Below, piece after piece: positions 13,673 to 21,504 of a DNA stretch of 64,000 nucleotides. Each line of letters opens with the position of its first letter. Position 1 is the first letter of the stretch. The DNA lies in assembly GCA_017439985.1 (NCBI GenBank), contig JAFSIC010000029.1:1-64000 (forward strand). The letters run 5' to 3'. Both the position numbers and the translations under genes were made by a program. The DNA is from Oscillospiraceae bacterium. Lineage in GTDB: Bacteria; Bacillota; Clostridia; Oscillospirales; Ruminococcaceae. The notes under the pieces were generated by a model. The model was not told the origin of the DNA and did no database searches. It worked only from the letters and a program-made list of their open reading frames with translations.

Positions 13673-15148
13673 ATGGATCCTCAGATTCTCAGTAAGGATT
13701 TGAATATCAATTTGATGGATTTTCGGGAGAGAACGGCACATTCCAGCGATTTCATTGAGCATCGCATTACAGCCAGCGGAGTGGATTGCGCTCTGCTGCT
13801 TTGTGACGGTATGGTGAAGCAGGAGCTGTTGGCAGAATTTCTGGCGGAGCCGTTGATGGGCCTGCGTTTAGCTCGTCCCGGTCCGGAGGCACTGCTCCAA
13901 TGGCTGATGGAGCGTGCTGTTCTTGCCGCTGACCAGAAGCCCTGCAATACCATGGAGGAAGTTCTGCACTTTGCTATGTCGGGCTTTGTGGTGATTTTGG
14001 CGGACGGTGCCAATCACGCCATCGCCTGTGGCTTGCAGGGCTATTCGCTGCGCTCTGTAACAGAACCGGACACGGAGATGAACCTCCGTGGAGCCAGAGA
14101 GGGCTTTGTGGAAGCAATCCGTATCAATCAAACCATGATACGCCGCCGCATCAAATCCTCTGCACTCAAGTTCGAGCTGTATCCGCTGAACAATCAATCC
14201 AAAACAGATATTTCCATCGTTTACATGACGGACCGCGCCGATGAAAAAATGGTGGAGCAGGTGAAGCGGCAGCTGTCGGAAGTGCAGATGGATGTGATTC
14301 TTTCTGCGGGTTACTTGCAGCCTTTTCTGGAGGGCAGACCGCTGTCGCTTTTCTCTCGCGTAGGGACGACGGAACGTCCCGATGTGCTCTGCTCCAAAGT
14401 GGCAGAGGGACGCATCGGTATTCTGGTTGACGGCGTACCCTTTGCTCTCATCGTGCCTTATTTGTTCAATGAACATTTCCAGAGTCTCGATGACTATGCT
14501 TACCGCCCATATTACGCTTTGCTGATCCGTTTACTGAAGTATGCAGCTTTTTTCCTGTCCATTCTGCTGCCGGGAATGTATGTGGCTCTGTCTGTCTTTG
14601 ATCCGGAATTTCTGCCGGATCAGCTGCTCTTCACCATTGTTTCCGCAGAGGAATCCACGCCTTTTCCTATGATGCTGGAGGCGCTTATCATCCACTTTAT
14701 TTATGAGCTAATGAGGGAGGCGGGACTGCGTTTGCCACGGCCTGTGGGTCATGCGGTGGGTATCGTCGGGGCGCTGGTCATCGGGGATGCGGCGGTCAAC
14801 GCGGGCCTGGTGGGTTCTCCCATGGTTATGATCGTAGCGCTGACCGCCCTCAGTTCCTTTGTGGTGCCTTCGCTTTATGAAGCGGTGGCCCTGCTGAAAT
14901 TTCTGTTCATTATTGTCGGCGGGACCTGGGGACTCTACGGCATTGCGCTGGGGCTGATGCTGTTGGCGGTAAACCTTTGTGCACTGATGTCGGAGGGCGT
15001 CCCTCACATGGCGCCGCTGGCTCCGTTTTCTGCGTTCAGTATGAGGGACACAGCTTTTCGCCAGAGTTGGCGCAGCCTGGGAAAACGCTCTGCAAAACTG
15101 CAGCGTATGCCCGGTTCCGACTGGAAAAAGGGGGATGAAAAACGATGA
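13673..15148 (+). CDS. gerA: GerA-family spore germination protein, A subunit
   Basis: This is the A subunit of a germinant receptor in the spore inner membrane. The 491 residues comprise a soluble N-terminal domain (about 1-280) and a membrane domain with about five spans (290-455). Family motifs include EGFVEAIRINQTMIRRRIKS, the VEQVKRQL block, GRIGILVDGVPFALIVPYLF and PRPVGHAVGIVGALVIGDAA. AAGGAGG lies 6 nt before the ATG. GerB follows with a 4-nt overlap, then GerC, forming the standard three-gene receptor. Which germinant it detects cannot be told. A sigma-G-like promoter precedes it. Confidence 0.95.
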   Translation: MDPQILSKDLNINLMDFRERTAHSSDFIEHRITASGVDCALLLCDGMVKQELLAEFLAEPLMGLRLARPGPEALLQWLMERAVLAADQKPCNTMEEVLHFAMSGFVVILADGANHAIACGLQGYSLRSVTEPDTEMNLRGAREGFVEAIRINQTMIRRRIKSSALKFELYPLNNQSKTDISIVYMTDRADEKMVEQVKRQLSEVQMDVILSAGYLQPFLEGRPLSLFSRVGTTERPDVLCSKVAEGRIGILVDGVPFALIVPYLFNEHFQSLDDYAYRPYYALLIRLLKYAAFFLSILLPGMYVALSVFDPEFLPDQLLFTIVSAEESTPFPMMLEALIIHFIYELMREAGLRLPRPVGHAVGIVGALVIGDAAVNAGLVGSPMVMIVALTALSSFVVPSLYEAVALLKFLFIIVGGTWGLYGIALGLMLLAVNLCALMSEGVPHMAPLAPFSAFSMRDTAFRQSWRSLGKRSAKLQRMPGSDWKKGDEKR

Positions 15149-16221
15149 GCCGGTCCGTCCGTATCAATTCTCTGCAGCTGTTGTCCATGCTGCTGGTCAG
15201 CCGCTTTTTTACGATGTTGGTGGCTGTACCGAACAGACACTATGCCCTCAGCGGCAGCGATGCGCTGCTTCCGCCATTGTTCAGTGCTTTGCTGATGGCA
15301 CTGTTGCTGCTGCCCTTGATTTTTCTGATGAAGCGTCATCCGCAGCAGTCTTTGACGCAAATCACAGAAGTGTATCTGCCCAAGGGAAAGCCGCTGATTT
15401 TGCTTTGCCTGTTACTGTTTTGTCTGCTGACTGCTATTGCTGCTGCAAGTCAGTCGGAGTATTTTGTTTCCACTGCGCTCTATCCCAACGCCAAACGGCA
15501 TTGGGTCCTGATTTTATTTGTTCTGGTAGTCTGGTATATGGTTTCCATGGGAGTGGAGGCTATCTCCCGCGTATCGCTTTTGGTCTGCGGGCTGATCGTT
15601 TTGTCGTTTGCACTGATTTTCACAGGGGTTCTCAGTGAGGTGGACTGGCTGAATCTGGGAGCGCCGTTCCGGGATTCAGCAGAAACACTGGCTATGACCA
15701 CGGTGGCCTACTGGGGGCAGAACATGGAGCTTGTCCTCCTTTGCATTCTGCAGCCATATACAAGGAAATCCCGATTCAACAGGGACAGCTATCTCTTTTT
15801 GCTGGGAGCGTTTCTGCTGTCGGAAGTTATCAGCTTCTTCACGACTGTAGTACTGGGCAGTTACGGCGCAACACGGATGTTTCCTGTTTTCACACTGGCC
15901 GCATTGTCGGGACATGGTTTCTTCTCCCGTTTGGATTATCTTCACATCATCAATTGGACATTTGCCTGCCTGCTCCGCTGCGCGATGTATGCCACGGCAT
16001 CTGTTCTGCTTCTGAGAGAGCTGCTGCCAAAGCAGTCAAGCGCACGATTGAGAGCAGCAACCATGGCATTGATCACCCTTGTGTGCCTCTTCTTAACCAG
16101 GGGAGACGGAGGAACCCGTTGGTTCTATCAGTTCTTTGCGTCGGGAATACCCATTCTGATTGCAGTCGTACTGCTTCCGCTCATCCTCCTGTGGAAAAGC
16201 AGAAAGAAGGTGAAGCAATGA
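15145..16221 (+). CDS. gerB: GerB-family spore germination permease
   Basis: The 358-residue B subunit is an amino-acid-permease-like membrane protein with about ten hydrophobic spans from residue 7 to the end. The GerB subunit is thought to bind the germinant directly. The early motif SLQLLSMLLVSRFFTM-like (here with NSLQLL) and the central VSMGVEAISRVS fit the spore-permease family. Starts and stops overlap by 4 nt with both neighbours (ATGA), consistent with coupled translation of the receptor complex. Confidence 0.93.
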   Translation: MSRSVRINSLQLLSMLLVSRFFTMLVAVPNRHYALSGSDALLPPLFSALLMALLLLPLIFLMKRHPQQSLTQITEVYLPKGKPLILLCLLLFCLLTAIAAASQSEYFVSTALYPNAKRHWVLILFVLVVWYMVSMGVEAISRVSLLVCGLIVLSFALIFTGVLSEVDWLNLGAPFRDSAETLAMTTVAYWGQNMELVLLCILQPYTRKSRFNRDSYLFLLGAFLLSEVISFFTTVVLGSYGATRMFPVFTLAALSGHGFFSRLDYLHIINWTFACLLRCAMYATASVLLLRELLPKQSSARLRAATMALITLVCLFLTRGDGGTRWFYQFFASGIPILIAVVLLPLILLWKSRKKVKQ

Positions 16222-17342
16222 AAAGAATCATCGTTGTGCTTTTGCTTTTGTTCAGTCTCTGCGGCTGTATGGAAAGTCGGGAACTGAAGGAGCGTACCAT
16301 CATCGAAGCAGTGGGCATCGACAAGAAAGACGAGCAGTACAACCTGATCTTTCAGCAGTACCAGCCGGAAGCAGGGCAGGGAAAGGAAGGCTCCGCCGGG
16401 TCCGGAAAGAGCAAGCCGGTCCAATCGCAGGGACGAAGCATCAGTGAAGCCATCGACCGTGTTACTCATTACAACGGCAATGAGGTTTTCCTGGGCAACA
16501 GCACTTACATCGTGTTGGGCGAGGAGATGGCTCGTAACGGGATTCTGCAGGAACTTCACTATTTCAATGGTGAAAATGAAATTTCTCCCTCTACGACTCT
16601 GGTCATTGCCGACGGCAGTGCCGAAGAACTGATTTCTGCACAGGCGGCAAGTCAAGGCAACAGTTCTGTCCTGCGGGATATTCTGGAGCAGGGACAGAAA
16701 AACGGCGTGATCGGAAAAAGTACGATGATGAATGTGATGAAGCGTTTGGTAGAGGAGGGAGCGTCCCCGTATTTGCCTGTTATTTCCGCTGAGAAAAAGG
16801 GAGAGGACAGCATCTTCAAAATCAGCGGTATGGCTGTTTTTGACAGAGAAAAATTGGTTGATGTAATCCCCATCGATGAAGCCAAGGGCATCCTCTGGGT
16901 CAACGATGAGATCGAACGGGCTTTGCTTGTGGTGGAACAGGAGGAGCTGGGGATTCTTTCTGCGGAAGTGCAGAACAGCAAAACAAGAATCAAAACAGAA
17001 GTCATCGAGGGAATCCCGAATTTTTATATCAATATCGAATGCAGCGCACAGCTTTTGGAGGTCATCAGCGAGCGTAAAAGCGGAAGTCTCGATCAAAAGC
17101 AGCAGAAGCTGGCAGAGCATTTGCTGTCTGAGGCGATTCGGGAAGAAACGGAATCTACAGTCAGACGCTGTTTGCTTCGGAATCACTGTGATGTGTTCCG
17201 CTTCTGCGATCACCTGAAGAACGCGGAGCCGGAATATTGGTCGCAAATCGAGGAGCAATGGAAGCAGCAAATGGCGGACTGTCAAGTGAGGGTACAGGTT
17301 CATTGCAGCCTTGCAAAAACCGGTCAGCAGGCGATGGAATGA
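16218..17342 (+). CDS. gerC: GerC-family spore germination lipoprotein
   Basis: The C subunit of the receptor. It has a lipoprotein signal with lipobox LCGC (cleavage before C16 or so), then the family start ESRELKERTIIEAVGIDKKD. The internal motif GNSTYIVLGEEMARNG and a late block rich in charged helices also match GerC. The reading frame is open far upstream (from 15741), but the ATG at 16218 overlaps the gerB stop by 4 nt and gives the signal peptide at once. Length is 374 residues. No clear terminator follows within 100 bp. Confidence 0.93.
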   Translation: MKRIIVVLLLLFSLCGCMESRELKERTIIEAVGIDKKDEQYNLIFQQYQPEAGQGKEGSAGSGKSKPVQSQGRSISEAIDRVTHYNGNEVFLGNSTYIVLGEEMARNGILQELHYFNGENEISPSTTLVIADGSAEELISAQAASQGNSSVLRDILEQGQKNGVIGKSTMMNVMKRLVEEGASPYLPVISAEKKGEDSIFKISGMAVFDREKLVDVIPIDEAKGILWVNDEIERALLVVEQEELGILSAEVQNSKTRIKTEVIEGIPNFYINIECSAQLLEVISERKSGSLDQKQQKLAEHLLSEAIREETESTVRRCLLRNHCDVFRFCDHLKNAEPEYWSQIEEQWKQQMADCQVRVQVHCSLAKTGQQAME

Positions 17343-17384
17343 TTTTCGTACAGGCAGGGTTTGACCTTTTTCTGCAGCAAAGGA

Positions 17385-17412
17385 ACTCTTTCTGATTTTC
17401 ACTCATAGGATA
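17385..17412 (+). promoter_or_regulatory. Possible sigma-K (mother-cell) promoter
   Basis: AC (17385-17386), 17 nt, CATAGGATA (17404-17412). The latter is a full match to the Bacillus sigma-K -10, CATANNNTA. It is 30 bp before the start of a Cys/Gly-rich protein, the kind of product expected in a spore coat. The -35 information content is low. Confidence 0.5.
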
Positions 17413-17442
17413 GTGTGAAATCATTGATAGGAGGTATCCTTT

Positions 17443-17655
17443 ATGTACGGTAATGGTAATAATGGCTGTTGGTGGATCCTTATTCTTATCCTGCTTATCT
17501 GCTGCTGTGGCGGCGGTTATGGCTGCGGCAATATGGGCAGCATCGGCGGTGGCTGCGGTTGTGGCTGTGGCTGCTCCGGCGGCTGTAATCACGGCTGCGG
17601 AAACAACTGCGGCAGCGGCTGTGGCTGCAATCAGTCCTGCGGCTGCTGCGATTAA
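17443..17655 (+). CDS. Cys/Gly-rich small protein, possible spore coat component (70 aa)
   Basis: The protein has 17 Cys and 23 Gly in 70 residues. It begins MYGNGNNGCWW, has one hydrophobic stretch (residues 10-19) ending in CCC, then a repetitive Gly-Cys tail with alternating GCGCGC and N/S/H spacers. It resembles the clostridial proteins annotated as high-cysteine chorion-like proteins; no enzymatic motif is present. AGGAGG (17429-17434) is 8 nt before the ATG. It follows the ger operon and has its own sigma-K-like promoter and terminator. A disulfide- or metal-rich role in the spore surface is inferred, not shown. Confidence 0.8.
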   Translation: MYGNGNNGCWWILILILLICCCGGGYGCGNMGSIGGGCGCGCGCSGGCNHGCGNNCGSGCGCNQSCGCCD

Positions 17656-17663
17656 GCAGAAAG

Positions 17664-17695
17664 AAAGCCTCTTCCGGAAACGGAAGGGGCTTTTC
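17664..17695 (+). terminator. Rho-independent terminator
   Basis: AAGCCTCTTCCG (17665-17676), loop GAAA, CGGAAGGGGCTT (17681-17692), then T residues. Confidence 0.88.
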
Positions 17696-17765
17696 TCCTG
17701 TATATTTTCCATTGAAAAGTCAACACTTTCCATGAAGAGAAAATACAGACCTTGGGAGGGATTCC

Positions 17766-20198
17766 ATGAGCGACTCAGAGAAAAAAATCACGGAAAATGC
17801 CCGTACAGCGCTGGATCTGGCGCGTCAGCACGCAGAAAGCCTGGGGCAGACCTATATCGGAACAGAGCACATGGTGCTTGGGATCATGATGGAGGGCAGC
17901 AGCGCGGCTGCAGCAGCGATCCGCAGGCAGAATATCAGTGCGGAGGACTTTCTGCGGCTCATTGAAAGTCACATTGGTCGTGGCACAAAAAGCAAACTGG
18001 GCTACGCAGATTTTTCGCCCAATATGCAGCAGATCCTCCATGAATTGCTGCACATCAGCGCAGAGAAGGTGGACTGCAAACAGATTTTACTGAAAATCCT
18101 GCGTGTGACTCAGTCAGCAGGCCGACAATATTTGAAAGAAGCGGGCTGTGATCTGCAGCGGCTGCAGGACACGCTCCATAATCTGCAGAACTCGGAGCAG
18201 ACGAAAATCCCGAAAAAAAGCCGGGAGCGGGAGGGGATCCTGCGGCGTTATTCGGTGGATCTCAGTGAGCTGGCGCTGGAGCAGAAGCTGGATCCTGTCA
18301 TCGGGCGGGAAAAGGAAATGGAGCAGCTGCTGCGGATTCTCTGCCGCCGCACAAAGAACAATCCCTGTCTGGTGGGAGATGCAGGTGTGGGAAAAACAGC
18401 CATTGTGGAGGGCTTGGCGCAGAAGATCAATGATGGTTCTGTGCCTGAACTTTTGAAAGGAAAGCGTATTCTGTCTTTGGATATGACAGCTCTGCTTGCG
18501 GGAAGCAAGTTCCGCGGTGAATTTGAGGAGCGCATTCAGAATTGCCTTGCAGAAGCGACCGCACGGGGAGACTGTATCCTGTTCATCGATGAGATCCATA
18601 TCTTAACCGAGGCCGGTTCTGCCGAGGGGGCAACATCCGCCGCCAACTTGCTGAAACCACAGCTGGCTCGCGGAGACTTGCAGGTCATTGGTGCGACCAC
18701 ATGGAGCGAGCACAAGCGTTTTATCGAAAAGGACGCAGCACTGTCCCGTCGCTTTCAGAAAATTCTGGTGGAGGAACCGGATGAAGATACAGCGGTGCAG
18801 ATGCTGAAAGGTTTGGTTCCGCGCTATGAACTGCATCACGGTGTGCAAATTCCGGAGGAAACGGTTCGTGCAGCGGTACAGCTGTCACAGCGATATTTGC
18901 AGGAGCGAAAACTGCCGGATAAAGCGCTGGATTTACTGGACGAAGCAGCAGCCAAAGCGGCGCAGGATCAAAGAAAGCTGTTTCATGCGCTGAAATCACA
19001 GTTGCAGGCGGAACTCAATGCTCTGGATGAAGAAAAGCGCCGTTGTCTGAAAGAAAATGAGCTCTATATGGCAGCGTCTGTCAGCGACAGAGAAAGTGAA
19101 GTTCAGCAGCGTCTGCGCAGTTTGCGTCCCATCGGTTCTCAGCGCTGTGAGGTGACAAAGGAAACCATTGCTCAGTTGATCTCGGAGCAGTGTGGTATCA
19201 ACTGCAGCAGTTTGCAGCAAGAAGAAAGTGAAAAACTCCTGCATTTTGAAGAAGCGTTATTCCGCCGCGTCATCGGACAGGAGCAGGCAGTGCGAGCAGT
19301 GGCAGAAAGTATCCGCTGCAGCCGCAGTGGTTTGAGTGACCCAAAACGACCTGCAGGCAGTTTTCTTTTCATGGGCCCCAGTGGTGTTGGAAAAACCGAA
19401 CTTTGCCGTGCTTTGGCACAGGAATTGTTCGGCAGTGAGGATGCGATGATCCGCTTGGATATGTCGGAGTTTGCGCAGGAGCACATGGCAGCTCGTCTCA
19501 TCGGAGCGCCGCCCGGTTATGTGGGATATCAGGAGGGAGGACGCCTGACCGAAGCGGTGCGCAAACGACCATACTCATTGGTATTGTTTGATGAATTGGA
19601 AAAAGCTCATCCTCGTATCTGCGATTTACTGCTGCAGATTTTGGAGGAGGGAGAACTGAAGGATGCAGACGGTAAAAGCGTCAGCTTCCGCAGCTGTGTC
19701 ATCATTATGACATCGAACGTCGGTGCCGAGAAATTCCAAAGCAGAACTGGTATCGGTTTTGAACAGAACGACCCGCAGCGAAGTTATGAAAAAGCTGCGG
19801 CTCTCAGTAAAGAAGCACTGAAAAAGCAGTTTCGACCGGAGTTTATCAACCGCATTGATGAGATCGTCGTCTTTCGTGATCTGGACGCTGCAGCTCTGCA
19901 TCAAATCTGCAGCAAGCTGTTGAGCGATTTGCAGGAACGATTGGAGCAGAAGCAGCTGAGTTTGACAGTCAGCCCGCAGGCAATGGAAGAACTGTGCCGT
20001 GAGGGCAGTGAACAACAAATGGGCGCGCGACCGTTGCGCCGCAGTATTCGCCGGAACATTGAATATCCCCTGTCACAGCAGCTGATCAGCGGGCGTTTCC
20101 GAGAGGGCAGCTGCATCCTCTGTGATTATGACGGCAATGGTTTTTCATTTTCTATGGCGGAGCAGGGGGAGCAATCACCGCTTACTTTTACCTGCTAA
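17766..20198 (+). CDS. clpC: ClpC-type AAA+ unfoldase (Clp ATP-binding subunit)
   Basis: An 810-residue class I Clp/Hsp100 ATPase that unfolds proteins for ClpP. It has a Clp_N repeat domain (about 1-140), a first AAA module with Walker A GDAGVGKT (204-211) and Walker B LFIDE (272-276), and a second module with Walker A GPSGVGKT (537-544) and Walker B LFDE (607-610). The ClpP-docking loop is IGF (663-665). The middle region (about 400-450) is short and Glu/Arg-rich and I see no clear UVR motif, so adaptor control may differ from Bacillus ClpC. It is not in a ctsR-mcsA-mcsB operon; it stands alone behind spore genes, and may be a second ClpC paralogue. Confidence 0.93.
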   Translation: MSDSEKKITENARTALDLARQHAESLGQTYIGTEHMVLGIMMEGSSAAAAAIRRQNISAEDFLRLIESHIGRGTKSKLGYADFSPNMQQILHELLHISAEKVDCKQILLKILRVTQSAGRQYLKEAGCDLQRLQDTLHNLQNSEQTKIPKKSREREGILRRYSVDLSELALEQKLDPVIGREKEMEQLLRILCRRTKNNPCLVGDAGVGKTAIVEGLAQKINDGSVPELLKGKRILSLDMTALLAGSKFRGEFEERIQNCLAEATARGDCILFIDEIHILTEAGSAEGATSAANLLKPQLARGDLQVIGATTWSEHKRFIEKDAALSRRFQKILVEEPDEDTAVQMLKGLVPRYELHHGVQIPEETVRAAVQLSQRYLQERKLPDKALDLLDEAAAKAAQDQRKLFHALKSQLQAELNALDEEKRRCLKENELYMAASVSDRESEVQQRLRSLRPIGSQRCEVTKETIAQLISEQCGINCSSLQQEESEKLLHFEEALFRRVIGQEQAVRAVAESIRCSRSGLSDPKRPAGSFLFMGPSGVGKTELCRALAQELFGSEDAMIRLDMSEFAQEHMAARLIGAPPGYVGYQEGGRLTEAVRKRPYSLVLFDELEKAHPRICDLLLQILEEGELKDADGKSVSFRSCVIIMTSNVGAEKFQSRTGIGFEQNDPQRSYEKAAALSKEALKKQFRPEFINRIDEIVVFRDLDAAALHQICSKLLSDLQERLEQKQLSLTVSPQAMEELCREGSEQQMGARPLRRSIRRNIEYPLSQQLISGRFREGSCILCDYDGNGFSFSMAEQGEQSPLTFTC

Positions 20199-20213
20199 CA
20201 GGCTAATATTAGT

Positions 20214-20249
20214 AAAACGCTGAATATTTTGGAAACTATTCAGCGTTTT
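20214..20249 (+). terminator. Rho-independent terminator of clpC
   Basis: AAAACGCTGAATA (20214-20226), 10-nt loop, TATTCAGCGTTTT (20237-20249). The T run is part of the stem. Confidence 0.8.
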
Positions 20250-20333
20250 GAATAATATCCTGCAAATAATCTTGATTAAATGAATAGTTTTGCAAGTTAA
20301 AATTCACACAAAGAGAGAAAATCTGAAAAGTTC

Positions 20334-20362
20334 TGGAAATCACTTCTAAGGCGTGTTATAAT
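20334..20362 (+). promoter_or_regulatory. Sigma-A promoter of the ROK-sfsA operon
   Basis: TGGAAA (20334-20339), 17 nt, TATAAT (20357-20362). The -10 overlaps the left edge of a perfect palindrome. Confidence 0.7.
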
Positions 20363-20386
20363 AAATAAAAATATTTTTTATTTATT
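20360..20386. promoter_or_regulatory. Perfect 12-bp inverted repeat, probable ROK operator
   Basis: AATAAATAAAAA (20360-20371), TAT, TTTTTATTTATT (20375-20386). It covers the end of the -10 and the transcription start and ends next to the Shine-Dalgarno G run (20387-20391). NagC/Mlc/XylR-type ROK repressors bind AT-rich palindromes, and the next gene is a ROK regulator. Confidence 0.65.
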
Positions 20387-20400
20387 GGGGGAAATACGCA

Positions 20401-21504
20401 ATGGCGAAGCAGGTTGTTGGACAGCCTCGTTATCTGAAAGAAGTGAATCAGAATATCATCGACAGACTCATCATTGAAAAAGGTCCGCTGACCAAACCGC
20501 AAATCGCAGCGTTGACCGGACTTAGTCTGCCGACCGTCAATAAAATCGTAGATCTGCTGGAAGCAGAGAATAAAGTTCGCAGTATCGGTATGACCGGTAA
20601 TGGCGTTGGTCGTCGTGCTCAGTTGTACCAGACCAACGAAGACAGCGGTAATGTGCTGACTGTTTATATTTCGCAGGGAACCATGACCTGCTGTGTTGTT
20701 AACATGGTCGGTGTGGTCATTTATCGTTTTTCCGTTAACCTGAACGGCGAAAAAGACCCAACAGAAACACTCGTCAACTCTCTGGAGCGTATGAAACAGA
20801 ACTGTGTTGCTCCTGCAGTAGCGATCGGTATTGGCTTGCCGGGCGTTGTTGACGAAAAAGATGTGGTTTCCTGTATCCCGAGTATCCCGCAGTGGGAGGG
20901 CTTATGTCTGAAGGAAGAGTTAGCGAAATACTTTGACATTCCTTCCTATGTGGAAAACAACGCAAAATTGACAGCAATCGGTTTTTACAATACCCAGCTG
21001 AAACCAAAGTACCGCGATGTTGTTTACCTGCACATCGGCAAAGGAATCTCTTCCGGTATTATTCTGGACACCAAGCTGCACAAAGGTTTTTCCAGTTTTG
21101 CGGGAGAATTGGGTTATATGGTTCTGGATGAGCATCACGGACAGAATGAAGAAGGCGTCGGCGCATTGGAGCAGTCCCTGTCTCAGCTGATTTTGGATTA
21201 TCGCAGTGAACAGCATCCTGTTACTGCGGCACAGATCCGGGAGAAACTGGTGGATTGCCTTGCAAAAGTCATCGTCAACTATGTATGTGTCCTGAACCCG
21301 GAAGTAGTTGTTCTGCGCGGCGGCATTATGACCGGAGATTTTGTGGACGAACTTCGTGAGAAAATCACGAAATTTGTACCTGACCGCTGTATGCCGACCC
21401 TGATGATCGACACCAGTGAGTTTTCCAGTATCAAGGGTATCGTAGCGGCTTGCCGTCAATTCATTTCTCCGACTCTTGGTCTTGTGGAGGACGGAACCAT
21501 CTAA
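20401..21504 (+). CDS. ROK-family transcriptional regulator
   Basis: A 367-residue NagC/XylR/Mlc-like protein. Residues about 15-65 form a winged HTH (TKPQIAALTGLSLPTVNKIVDLL). The rest is a ROK sugar-kinase-like domain with AIGIGLPGVVDE, ENNAKLTAIGF, YLHIGKGISSGIILD and FAGELGYMVLD. The ROK zinc-binding CxCGxxGC motif is absent at its usual place after GELGHM; HHGQNEEG stands there instead, so the domain probably senses a sugar without zinc or catalysis. The ligand is unknown. It starts behind a GGGGG site 9 nt upstream and probably autoregulates through the palindrome at 20360-20386. The sfsA fusion starts at its stop codon (TAATG). Confidence 0.93.
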   Translation: MAKQVVGQPRYLKEVNQNIIDRLIIEKGPLTKPQIAALTGLSLPTVNKIVDLLEAENKVRSIGMTGNGVGRRAQLYQTNEDSGNVLTVYISQGTMTCCVVNMVGVVIYRFSVNLNGEKDPTETLVNSLERMKQNCVAPAVAIGIGLPGVVDEKDVVSCIPSIPQWEGLCLKEELAKYFDIPSYVENNAKLTAIGFYNTQLKPKYRDVVYLHIGKGISSGIILDTKLHKGFSSFAGELGYMVLDEHHGQNEEGVGALEQSLSQLILDYRSEQHPVTAAQIREKLVDCLAKVIVNYVCVLNPEVVVLRGGIMTGDFVDELREKITKFVPDRCMPTLMIDTSEFSSIKGIVAACRQFISPTLGLVEDGTI

